Source: Atherinomorus stipes
Lineage: Eukaryota > Chordata > Actinopteri > Atheriniformes > Atherinidae
Length of the DNA: 64,000 bases
Assembly (NCBI GenBank): GCA_023101725.1
Contig: JALJCO010007127.1
Coordinates: 248,001 to 312,000 of the forward strand
Direction: 5' to 3'
Below the pieces are notes generated by a model. It worked only from the letters and a program-made list of their open reading frames with translations. It ran no database searches and was not told where the DNA came from. The first letter of the stretch is position 1; each line of letters begins with the position of its first letter. Below are positions 33,610-44,428 of this stretch, in pieces. The translations under genes and the position numbers were made by a program.

Positions 33610-36110
33610 TGACATAAAATTATGAAATTGTAAATAATCTTAACAAAGGTTCTTTAAAATAGTAGGCTATTAGTGTTGTATTATCTTTCAAAAACAAAAA
33701 AATCTCAACATGACTAGGTTATTACCATCACAGTTTTATTACAATGTGACTATTTCTGGTATTTAGGGAAAATCTTGCAAAACTAACTTTGTTTCAACAA
33801 AATCCTGTTATACATACTAAACAACTTCCTTAACTATCATAGATACTAAGGTTGTTATGAATAACAAAAATCGTTTTCTAGTTTGCTGGATTATGCAGAT
33901 GGGGGGTTTGGCCAGACGGGCAGCATTCAGAATCCTTATGAATTCTCTAATGCATCCACAAACATTGGACTGAGGTATACTGTATACTAAGGTGAATTCA
34001 GCAAATATTTCTTTAAAATGCAGTTTAAGTTGGGATCATTCATGTGCAGTGTATTCTGCCAGCAGCCTGTCAAAGAGGGCTTCCACTCCTCCATCTTCCT
34101 AATTTATTGAATCGCCTCTTTTCCTTCATCCACTCCTGCTTCCCTCAGCACATCGCAGCCTAACACCTTGCCTGTCTGAACCCACTCCTGCTTTGCCAGC
34201 TACTGACATCCACTGATGCTGTAATTAGCCTGAATGGTAGAGTGTGGATACATTAAGTCTCAAGGACAGTGTGTTTGACAGACTCAGCTTGTCTGCAGAA
34301 TAAAGGAGGGAACTGGTTCACATTTGGTTAATTTATACAGTATAGTCTATAGTGTACAACACACACATACATATATGTTTATGTGTATATGTGTGAACAC
34401 TAAGTAGTCTGTTAACAGCTCGTGTACTGGTTGCCAAGGTAGAGGGAACCTGTACTTGAACCAATTACATTTCTCAGAGATTCAATAAATCAAGGCACTG
34501 CCCCTGTGCAGCAGTTCCTGTTCTAACATGTGACCTTGAAGTAACCAATAGAGGGCATTATATTGTGTAATTTTGGGTTCATCTGCATTTTACCCTCAAT
34601 CGTTTGTTACACAATCACTGTAAGTCAGAAAGTCAGTGTTCACACCATAGAATTTATGAGGGTGATTTGCTTGTAAAGCCACTGACCTGAGACTGAACCA
34701 TATTTTCTCTGTGGTCATTTTCCTTGGAGTTATAGTTGCTGACAGCATTACATTCTGCTCGTAATAATGTTAACTGATGGCTGGAAATCTATAGAGGTGA
34801 ACAAGTACAGCAGGACAAGGTCAGGAATGTGATCCACATGGATGTGCAGCAGAAAACGACAGATCTCTCTTGCTTTGGATGAGGAAACAGTTCAGGGGAG
34901 GTGTGGTGTTTTCATTTTTATGGACGACATGAATAACAGATACTTCAAAAAGGACACAGTGGGGCTTTCCAACACAAACACACACATGCAGACAGAGTTC
35001 AAATCAGAGCTTGATTACTGCTCACATTTTTCTACAAAAACAGATTGCACTCCATGATGTAAGTCCTTCCAACATTTTAATAAACTAGGGTGCATTTTCA
35101 TCACCCCAGGACTAAAAAGCTGAACACTTAAGTTCCAAATCATCATTACCTTGCAGGGTGACTTTACAGAAAACATTTAAGTTATTTTGTTTTCATAAGT
35201 AAGATTCGGTTTTGCAAAACAGCCAGCAGACCTCAGCTGTTTTGATCTTCAACATCACCTATATGAAGGAGTTAAAGGATAAGGAGGGATAGAGGAGATG
35301 GAGGGGGGGGGGGGGGGGGGGGAGGATGCTGCAACAGCTACTTAAATGTTTTCCTCAAGCAGGGAATGATGTGATAAGCACGCAGTGTGCCTCTGCGTGT
35401 GTGCAGCTGCATATTTCATGGTTAGTTAGCAGACCCTCTTTTGTTTGAAAATGATCCCATGGATTAAAATGAAGTAAGTGTTGGAGTGTTTGATAAACAC
35501 ACTGCAAACACTCTGAAGCAAAGGTGGGGGATAGTGTGTTTTTGTTTAAATGCAGTTCAAGTGCAAATGCATGTGACTTCATGTAGGTTGTACTGAAAAA
35601 GGGGGAGGCTTTTATACAAGCTGGCCATGGCCGTGCAGCTCTTGGCACTGACCGTGGTGCTGAAACCACAGCTGTTGCACAGAATACTATTAAATTGGAA
35701 CTCAGTATTTTTGTCAGGGCACTGCTCTGAACTCTTATTATTTAACATTTACAGACAGCTGGATCTCCTTGCAATAACAGTCTGACATTATAAAACTTGA
35801 TAATCATATTTTGTTGCAGCCATCTCTTTTATCCATCGATTCCTTTATAGCTACAGAACTGTTACTGACACAGGCTATAAAAAACTCATTCTATTTCTAA
35901 AATGATACCCTCCACGAAACAGATGCTCGGCAGATTGTTGGCCAAAATATCTGCCAATAATCTTCATTCTAATGCAATTTATAATGCTATCATTAAATTA
36001 AGTAGGAATTTTCACAGGACAAACTAAGTGTCCCGCTGGATAATCAAGAGTGCAGTTGAAAGAAACTCAATTATAAGATGTGCAGTGCTACGTTCCTGTT
36101 CACAAATTGG
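33610..36110. other. Gene-free stretch
   Basis: No gene recognised. It includes a 20-G run (35303-35322) and otherwise ordinary intergenic sequence with short unrelated frames. Confidence 0.5.
35303..35322 (+). repeat. Poly-G run (20 G)
   Basis: Twenty uninterrupted G residues in a purine-rich strand (GGAGATGGAG before, AGGATG after). Such a run can form G-quadruplex or triplex structure and is error-prone in sequencing. Confidence 0.95.
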
Positions 36111-36120
36111 ATTTGAATTG

Positions 36121-37280
36121 CAGTGGTTAAAAAAGTATTTAATCCCCTTTCTATGAAACCTCTAAAAAGATCTAACAGTGCCAATTATGTTTATAATTAA
36201 ATAAATAAGATCTGTCTATACCCAGTGATCTCACTACCTGATTTAAAAGGTCCCAGGGTGTGCAACGCCACTGATCAACATGTTCCAACAAGGAGATAAC
36301 ACCAGACTGAGGACCTCTCCAAACAGGTCGTGGACAAAGTTGTGGAGAAATAAAAATCACCCTGAGTCATGAAAATTATTAACACTGTACAGAAACCTGC
36401 CTAAACAAGGCTGCCCACCAAAACTCAGATTGGGCAGGGAGGGTATTTTTCAGGAAGGAATGCTCCACAGTGGTCATTGTTGGACCATTAACTGTTGGAA
36501 AATTATAAGATGGGCACTCCTCAGACCTGGGTTTTCATAAAAGAGTGTCCTGGAAAAAGAAAGTATTTGCTGAAAGAAAAATTCACAAAAAGATATGAGA
36601 GACTTCCTTATCATGTGGAAGACAGTCTCCTGATGAGACTGAAATTCAACTCTTTGCCCATCAAGGAAAACACGACTTAAGACCACTTAAAGGGACTAGA
36701 GGCAAGATTAAGAAACGAAACTCGCGACTGGCGCTTCAGGTAACTGCAGCCACGAGCCAACCCGTCACGGGAGCGTGCACAAACTGAAGCTATAATGCTG
36801 TTTACTACACTTTTTCTTCATAGTTACACTTTTTAGTGGTTTTTCAGTTGATCTGGTTCGTTTGCTGACGGCAGAAGAATCCATAACTATCGCTTACAGT
36901 GTTTGAATTTACCGTAACCGTCTTCTTCCTGTATCAAAACTGCGGATGTAGCGTCATTTGACGTCACGTCCGCAGGGCAGCGTGGGAAATTCGGCCACCG
37001 AATTGCAGCACACAGCCTGTTCAAGGCAACAGAGAGACGTGGGTGGAAACGTTTTGGCATTTAGCGCTTCATCACCCATTAAAAAAATGCATGTTTGTTT
37101 GTTTTTTAAATTCCTGCCTCTAGTCCCTTTAATACATCCTCCCACAATGAAGCATTGAGGAGGCAGCATCATGGTGTGAGGATATTTTTCATTGTCAGGG
37201 ACCCATAAACTGGTCAAAATAGAGGGAATGGTGGACTGTAGGGGGAAACTCTTGATGAAAACCTGTTTTATTCATTCAGA
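36121..37280 (+). pseudogene. Decayed Tc1-like transposon interrupted by a TTAA element
   Basis: The left end CAGTGGTTAAAAAAGTATTT followed by AATCCCCTTT resembles a Tc1-family terminal repeat. Inside, transposase text can be followed in broken frames: reading from CAAACAGGTCGTGGACAAAG, then KECPGKRKYLLKEKFTKRYE, and after the inserted element a 'GGSIMVWG'-like stretch near 37155-37185. Stops and frameshifts are numerous and the catalytic part is not intact. The right end is not seen; a hAT-like MITE begins at 37282. Assignment is by pattern only. Confidence 0.55.
36691..37128. mobile_element. TTAA-flanked MITE (piggyBac/Kolobok type)
   Basis: The ends AGGGACTAGAGGCA and TGCCTCTAGTCCCT are perfect inverted copies, and TTAA stands on both sides (36687-36690, 37129-37132). 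TTAA target duplication is characteristic of piggyBac and Kolobok. The 438-bp interior is GC-richer than its host and has no transposase. It was inserted into the older Tc1-like remnant. Confidence 0.85.
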
Positions 37281-37281
37281 G

Positions 37282-37489
37282 CAGGGGTGGCCAAGTCTGG
37301 TCCTCAAGAGTCACAATCTCTCGACTTTTACATGCATCCCTTCTCCAAAACACCTGAATTACCTTATGTGCAGGTCATTCACCTCTGCAGAGTCCTGGTG
37401 ACAAGCCATTCATTCGATTCAGGTGTGTTGGAGAAGGGATGCGTAGAAAAGTTGCAGAACTGTGGCTCTTGAGGACTGAACTTGGCCTA
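37282..37489. mobile_element. Palindromic hAT-like MITE
   Basis: The left arm 'caggggtggccaagtctggtcc' and the right arm 'gaggactgaacttggcc' with inner 'catcccttctcc' / 'ggagaagggatgc' are mirror copies around a centre near 37385. Related palindromes occur at about 47029-47194 and 47705-47896. It is non-coding. Confidence 0.65.
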
Positions 37490-40390
37490 TGAATATGTTT
37501 CTGTTTGTTGTTTGTTTGTTGTTCTACTTCTTTCTTTTCTGAGCTTGTTTTTTCATCTCATCCGCCAGTTTGGTCCATTACTTACCACCCTCTCTCATCA
37601 AATGAACAATAAAATAAATAAATAAATAAATAAATAAATAAAATTATTTAAAAAATAAACAAAAAGTAACAAGTTGAGAAAAATAAAAATGGGAAAACAC
37701 TCGTAAAATACAGTAGCCTAGCACCAGTATGGTCTCAACAAGCTGAGCCGGTAGACGAAATACCAGAGTTTCATGGCTGGTGGTACGAAAGGAAAATCAA
37801 TCATAAAGCAGCAGGATCTGAGCTCCATGCAACCTCTCATCACTGCATTGAAAAACTAATTAGAAGAGGGGATTTTTCTTCTTTTACATAAGCGACCCAA
37901 CAAACACCTTGACAAATCAACAGAGCTGTCCTCCCACGCACTGAACGCTGCTAAAAAAAGAAAACTCCTGTTTTACCTGAAGTGCACGCCAAAATAAATA
38001 AATAAAGTGCACAAATCTCCCTCATAACCAGAAAACGCAGCGTTTATCATGTAGTTGCACTCAGGTCCCCCTTCACAACGCTGCATGGTTTGTTCCAGCG
38101 GCTCAGTATCTTCACCGCGAGGTGTGTTTCTGTTTCCTTCGTCTCTGAGCCACTCCACTGGAAGATCAGCAAAGTGAAATTTGATCGAGGGATCAACAGA
38201 GAACAGAGATCTTCTCGCTCAGGACCGCTATGGGAAGCCGTTAAGGGGGTGAGTAGGCTAATTATTTACAACTGACCACCCAATTGTTGTATTTTGTTTG
38301 TTTGGATTTTTTTCCCCCAAACACGAGAAAACAAAACGGTCTTTTCTGACTGCTGTCAGGTTCAAAAGTGAGGCGGCTTTTCTGAGATGCTGTGTAACAA
38401 GTGTCTTTGTTAATTATCTATTAGCTGATAGGAAGCCACAGGGGGAAAGTGAGCTACTCGGTGATTCCCCGTTATTCAAACTGTAAAGCTGTGATCCTAA
38501 TGGGGAACACTTGTTAAATTTCTTTTAAAACTGCTCCTTTTATTCATTAACTAGCGCTTGCATGCAGTATTTTCTTGCCCAGTGAGAAAATATAGACCAT
38601 GCTCTAAATATATGACTGAAAGACTGCCTGCATTGCTTTGTAAACGCGCTCTGTCAAACCATAGATAGCTACTCGAACTGGCGAATACTCGAGTGAATTA
38701 GCCCCCAGTGCAGTCTTTCTTCACGCTGCTTTGAGATTTCTACACAAGTCAGAGGACACATCTGCATATCCTCCCCCTGTTCAACAGCAAATGTCAGCCT
38801 AAGAGAACCTTTCCTTAGAGGAAATTGTGCAACAGCTGAGCATACAACTGTCTGATAATGAAGAGCATTTCACAGAGAAAATGTCATTCACACTCCTGCA
38901 GTTTTAATCACAAAGCTGGCTGTGACAGTGTGTTTTTATGTAAGATGAAATGAAATTAAGATGTCAAATCTACTTTTTACCTGAGTCTGCAACTGACAAA
39001 GCTCTGTTGGAAATCGGCAGGCTGATTATACTAAAGAGGCAGAAGAGATAGAAGTTGGAATAAAATGAAAACAATTATACAGTAATGATGGAAAAAATGA
39101 TTTTCTTATTTCCTTTCTCTGTGAAAATTGCTGTTAAATCTAGGAAGCAGCCAAAACCAATAGCAGCAAAAGCAATTATCACACAAAAACATGGAAACAA
39201 AACTTAAGTTGTACATGTTTGTAGTTGCCCATAAAATTATTTAATTTCTATGGCATCTAGTGCCAAGTGGTTATAATGCAAAACCCACACGAAGCCCAGA
39301 ATAGGTTAGTAGATTTTCACTCAGTTTTTAGATGATGATAGAGCAATTGTCCTTCTGCAGTTCTGCAATGATGATGAAAATCCCTTACTGTTATACCTAT
39401 TCCCACCTGTCCTTTTGCAAAAATTGTGAAATTGACACCTTTAAAAGAAAGTAATGATATGTTAATCGCAATCCAATCCTATTAACTGTGAGACAGTTTG
39501 TTCTTTTCAGTATGTTGTATTCAGTAATCATCCTTTGACACCAGCAGCTTTTAATCCTATCTCGGTTTCTCTGAGTACCACTATTTGCCTCTTTGCCCCA
39601 TTTGCATATTTCCATACGTTTTTCCATCTTGTGTGTTTGCCTTTCACTTACCAAGTGACAGCTGCCTGTCAATAGATCTGACCTGTGATGGCAGTAAAGA
39701 TGTTGCAGGATCATTTTTCTAAATGCCACATTTTATTTCCTCTTACCTTCATAACCGTTGTCCATTTTCATGGCTTATTATTAGGTTTGTCATGAAAGCA
39801 GGCAGAAGAAAGAGCCCAGGGCTTACTTGTGTGTGCTCAGTTAGAGCCTTTGATTAGAGGGTAGGGATTGTGATGTTAAGAAATAGTGTCACATGTCACT
39901 TACTTTGAGCAGCTGATGGAGACATGGTTTTTCTTGTCAGTACCCATCAGACTTTGTTGATGAGGTGTCTGATAGCGAGCAAATCCTTCTGGCACAGCCT
40001 ATTGGGTGGATAAACTTTTGAAAACAAATGTCACCAGGAGTCCTTTCGTATTTTAGTTCTGTTTTTTTTTTTTCCATGTTTGTTTTTTTTAGTCAAGCCA
40101 CCATGTCCTTGGAAATGAAAAAACAAACTAAAATGAGTAAAAATCCTATGCTATCCTGCATTCCTTTATGCTTTGCTTCCAAATAGTCAGATTTTTATTT
40201 ATTTTTTTGTAGTCTTTAAAGTTTCCTTTAACAATATTTCTCTAGGTTTACCGAAGGTCATTGGCAGCTTTTTTACTCATTCTTAGCGCAGTCCTTGAAC
40301 CTGACTGTTATAAGAGAAACATCCTTTTTTTTTTTATCATTTTTCTTTCATCAAGCCAGTCTATGAATCTTTTTTTAAATAAATAAAGCA
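37490..40390. other. Gene-free stretch
   Basis: No gene recognised. It includes an (AAAT)n run at about 37611-37642. A GC-richer patch at 38040-38250 resembles a transposon interior but shows no ends or motif that I can name. Confidence 0.45.
37611..37642. repeat. (AAAT)n microsatellite
   Basis: About seven AAAT units in a row with A/T-rich flanks. Confidence 0.9.
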
Positions 40391-40395
40391 TCTAA

Positions 40396-40420
40396 CTAAA
40401 CTAAACTAAACTAAACTAAA
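40396..40420. repeat. (CTAAA)n short tandem repeat
   Basis: Five CTAAA units in a row. Confidence 0.9.
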
Positions 40421-40740
40421 GAGACTAATCAGTTTTGGGTCTAGACATAACATACAAACTAACAAAGACCAATCAATCTTTATCCTTCGTCTTCGGGCTC
40501 TTTGTCAACTGGCAGTCTGTTCAGACACATGCAGTGATTTATGCTTTTTTGTTTGTTTCCTAGAAAAAATCCCAAAGACAATGCTGTTTGACAGACAAGG
40601 AAAGAACATGCACACAGAAAAGGTGATTGAAAAAGAACCATTAACTAAAAACTTGGCATATCTTAGCATGCTGTGCACAATGTCTGGGACAAATGGAGGA
40701 CAAAAGGAGCGGCAGGCATGAAAAGCTATTGACAGTAGAG

Positions 40741-41010
40741 GAAAAGAAACTAAAAGTGATGCTCTTAATTAGATCAGATGCAGTTCCTGAGAGATGCATC
40801 TGACCTTTAGTTGATCTAATATTCATAGGTCCCCATATGGGCGGCTGTTAAGACGCCATTGAAGAGAGGCAGACTTGGAGGGAAAGCTGATATATGCCAA
40901 ATTACACAACTGGACTTAAAATCAGAGACAAGTCTTATGGAGTGATGAATCCTTCTCCTTGAAACCTGGACCTCAACATTTTGGCTCATGTTACGTCCCA
41001 GCTCTGCTTG
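40741..41010 (+). pseudogene. Tc1-like transposase remnant (unbroken sister of 51470-53560)
   Basis: 'gtgatgctctta', 'gagatgcatctg.cctttcagttgatc', 'ggtggctgttaag..gccattgaagag' and 'cttatggagtgatgaa' are shared in order with 51470-51543 plus 53342-53560, where another element has been inserted. The text 'cttatggagtgatgaatcctt' in another frame reads like the 'LWSDESxF' block of Tc1 transposases. Both copies are riddled with stops. Confidence 0.55.
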
Positions 41011-43380
41011 GGATTGGGGATGAAAACAAAGACTGGTTTCAGATGGTAAAAGGTGGAATCAAGATGTTTTATTGTTCATGAAGGTGAGTTAAGGCATAAG
41101 ACAAAAACACTTGCAAACTGAAAAAAAACTGATAAAGGAGATGGGGTTACTTAGTAGTGCTGCGCAAAGGAACAAATCAAAAGACAGAAAGCTTAAACTA
41201 AAAGGGCCAAAAAGGGGAAAACCAACACAGACCTAAACTACGAATTCTTCAAACCAAAAGGGAATGAGGAGCACCAATAAGCTAAAAAGTAACCAAAAAC
41301 CCAAAACAAGACCTAGCTATCCCAACTCCAAAACTAACCAGTGTAAAATGCAATAAACACAAAGACAACTCAAGACCTAAACTACTAACAACTAAAACCA
41401 TTAACCAAACTAACCAAACACCTGGGAAGCAAAAGCTTAAACAAAGTTACCAAAACTAAAGTCACCAAAAACCACAAACGAAACAAACTAAGGGCCAACT
41501 GTTGCCACTGACTGAGGATCTGCTGGGCTCTTTTGTAGTCCCGAGCCAGCGGCTCCAGGAATGACTGATTACTCGTTAGCAGGTGAGGGAGGAGATGATG
41601 GTGGTGTTGCGGTGCTAGGCCAGTCAAACAGGAGGGGTGAAACAGGAGGATTTGCATGTAAAATGAAAGACAAAGAGGTTAGTAACCAGGTGGCCGTAAC
41701 GGATTATCTTAACAATAACAATACATTTTTTTATAGGCACCTTTCAAGGTTACCGTACAAAATAAGATTAAGATCTTGACAGAAAACAGAACAAAAGGCA
41801 GCAAACATCCACAGAAGAGCTTTGAAATGTCTTTTAAGTACATTCACATTGTCATTCAAGTTTTTTACCATCTCTGTTGAAACTCTCATAACTTTAAACA
41901 ATGAAATGCAAGTTATTGCACACACTATTTTGTTTAATTTTTGAAGGCATTTCTGCATGAATTTTTCATTTTCTTTGCAATATACAGAGAATTGAAGGCA
42001 GGTTCAAGTTACTAATTCACAAGGTTAATTCTGTTATAGGAAACAAAAAGGTGGCAGACAGCCACAAACTTTCATCATGGTGATTTAATCATCATGCCTG
42101 CATATGCATTCATTTCTTCCATGATGTACAAAGTGCCTCGAGACCTGAGAGGAACCTGATCTTGTCATCCCAATCCTCTCAATGTCATACGAGGAGTCAT
42201 GCAAAATTAATGATTATATTCAATGTTTAAAGTTAAGTGTAAGACTCTTTGTGCTTTGTAGTCCATAAATGCCTGAAAGGGTGGTTTGAGTGTTAAGCAG
42301 TTACCTTTTAAAGGATCAATGCAAAAATAACAAGCTATGATTTAGACTTTAAATTAAGATTCTTTGAGATTATTAAATTAGGCACAACTTTCCAAGATGC
42401 TGCATGAATTTATTAATGCTCCCAGTGATGCTTGCATAAGGTTTTTGTTATAACAATCTCCTATGAGGAGAAGTGATAAATGCTGGTCAAACATTTGTGT
42501 GTGCCTTAATTTAATTGTGGTTGTTTATGATGAAATCAACTAATTGATCTTTTGCATATTTCCACCACTTGTAAAGAGACTGTCAACATTGGAAAGTCTT
42601 TTTATAGCAGTTAGAAGCTGTAAAAATCAATATGGCATGGCAAACGTTGAGCCGACTGACAGTAGAAGTGCTTGGTGATTTGAGATCCATTGTTTCTGCA
42701 GTGTTTAACATCATGTTGTAAAGACTTGGGAGCATACTCTGTCACTCTTGTCTATGCATTTATGCAATATGTCAGGTCTTTTCTTTTCTTGCCCTAAAAG
42801 AGTGGCATAAAGATGTTCTTATTAAAAAGGAAGACAGATGTATTCATCTGCAACAACTTACAGTAAAGCATGAAATATACTGTAACACATTTTAAATAGG
42901 GATGTCCTGTCTGATACAAAAGTTAAATATTTCAAAAGGATTCTGCAATGAACGCTCTACTGAAAACAGCTCGTTTTGTAACACAGGTCTGACTTGGATG
43001 CAAATGAAAGGATGGCAGTGGGTTGATGAAACTGAATATTTATGGGCTTTTTCTGAACCAGAGATGTGTTCCAGAGTACTTTTGAGCCATTTTAACAGCA
43101 GATGAAATTGCACTTGAAAGTTGTAGGCAGGTTGCTTGACAGCTGAAATGAGAAACTCAAGTACTTTTTACTTTCACAAGCAAATCACTAAACTACACCT
43201 CTTGTCAGTGACACAACACTGCATGTACATTTAAACACTGGTATGTAGGAGTAAACATTGCAAATTAAACTACTGAAAACTATTGAGCAAGTATTATAAT
43301 AATAATAATACTTTTGAATTATTAACCTTGAGTTTGTGTTTTTGAGACATTACATTAAGTCAATGCTTCTTTTTCTCACC
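41011..43380. other. Gene-free stretch upstream of htr5a
   Basis: No gene recognised. 41000-41700 is A-rich dispersed-repeat-like sequence, and 41720-41780 looks like a LINE 3' tail ('tttttataggcacctttcaagg'). The htr5a promoter and any 5' non-coding exon would lie in or upstream of this interval, but cannot be pinned down. Confidence 0.45.
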
Positions 43381-43394
43381 CTCTCCTGCTGCAG

Positions 43395-44175
43395 AATGCA
43401 TCAGCTGTCAGTAGACACTGTCTCTGAATTGTGTAGGCCCTTGGCTGTGGGGTCGTGAGCAGGTACCATGACGTACAGCAACACCAGCGCACTGACAGCC
43501 AACTTCAGTGGGGCTTTGGATGGCTATGACTCTGGGGGAAACATCTACCGGCCCTTCTCTGTTTTCAGCGTGCTCACTCTTACCTTACTGGCAATGCTGG
43601 TAGTGGCCACATTTGTGTGGAACTTGCTGGTGCTGGTGACCATCCTGAGAGTGAGGACATTCCACCGAGTACCCCACAACCTGGTGGCCTCCATGGCCAT
43701 CTCGGACGTGATGGTGGCGGCGCTGGTCATGCCACTCAGCCTGGTTCATGAGCTTAATGGCCGACTGTGGAAACTCGGCCGAGTGCTGTGTCAGGTTTGG
43801 ATCTCGTTTGATGTGCTCTGCTGCACAGCCAGCATCTGGAACGTGACCGCCATTGCATTGGACCGCTATTGGTCCATCACCAGGCACCTGGAGTACACAC
43901 TCAAGACTCGAAAAAAGATCTCCAATGTAATGATTGCACTCACTTGGCTGTTATCCTCCATCATCTCCTTGTCACCTCTGTTTGGCTGGGGGGAGACATA
44001 CTCAGAGGGGATGAAGTGCCAGGTGAGCCAGGAGCCATCCTACACCATCTTCTCTACATTTGGAGCATTTTACCTTCCTCTCTGTGTGGTTCTTTTTGTT
44101 TATTGGAAGATCTACAAGGCTGCCAAGTTTCGGATTGGCTCCCGCAAGACAAACACAATCACACCAATGGCTGAG
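43395..44175 (+). other. htr5a: htr5a exon 1 (5'UTR part and residues 1-236)
   Basis: The coding part starts at ATG 43468 (context ACC ATG A, a fair Kozak match) and ends ...ATGGCTGAG before the GTGATT donor at 44176. It codes helices 1 to 5 and most of the third intracellular loop. The frame runs seven codons into the intron to a TAA at 44197-44199, but that extension is not coding, because residues continue correctly only at 57168. Confidence 0.9.
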
Positions 44176-44362
44176 GTGATTATTTACTCTCTTTTGTAAA
44201 AAAGATTTCCTTAAAATGACTACTTCCTCATCCCTGTAAAATTACTATGTGATAATTAATTTTCATCATGCACCAAATGATAAGTATTCCTCCTCTTAAA
44301 GCGTGCTAACACCCTGGCCTGTAAATATGGACTGCTGTGACATTGTTTATTATTGTTGCTGA

Positions 44363-44428
<66 letters not shown>

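Noticed and set aside
36495..36680. 61-codon + frame with KECPGKRKYLLKEKF
   Set aside because: Not a separate gene; part of the decayed Tc1-like copy.
42892..43113. Opposing 67- and 73-codon frames just upstream of htr5a
   Set aside because: No motif, no splice context and no reason to prefer either strand; treated as chance frames.
43869..44174. Second + frame of 101 codons over htr5a exon 1
   Set aside because: A shadow of the receptor frame; no family resemblance. The minus frames at 43545-43887 are shadows too.
44176..44199. Continuation of htr5a exon 1 to the TAA at 44199
   Set aside because: The receptor would end before helix 6; the GT donor at 44176 and the match at 57168 show that this is intron.
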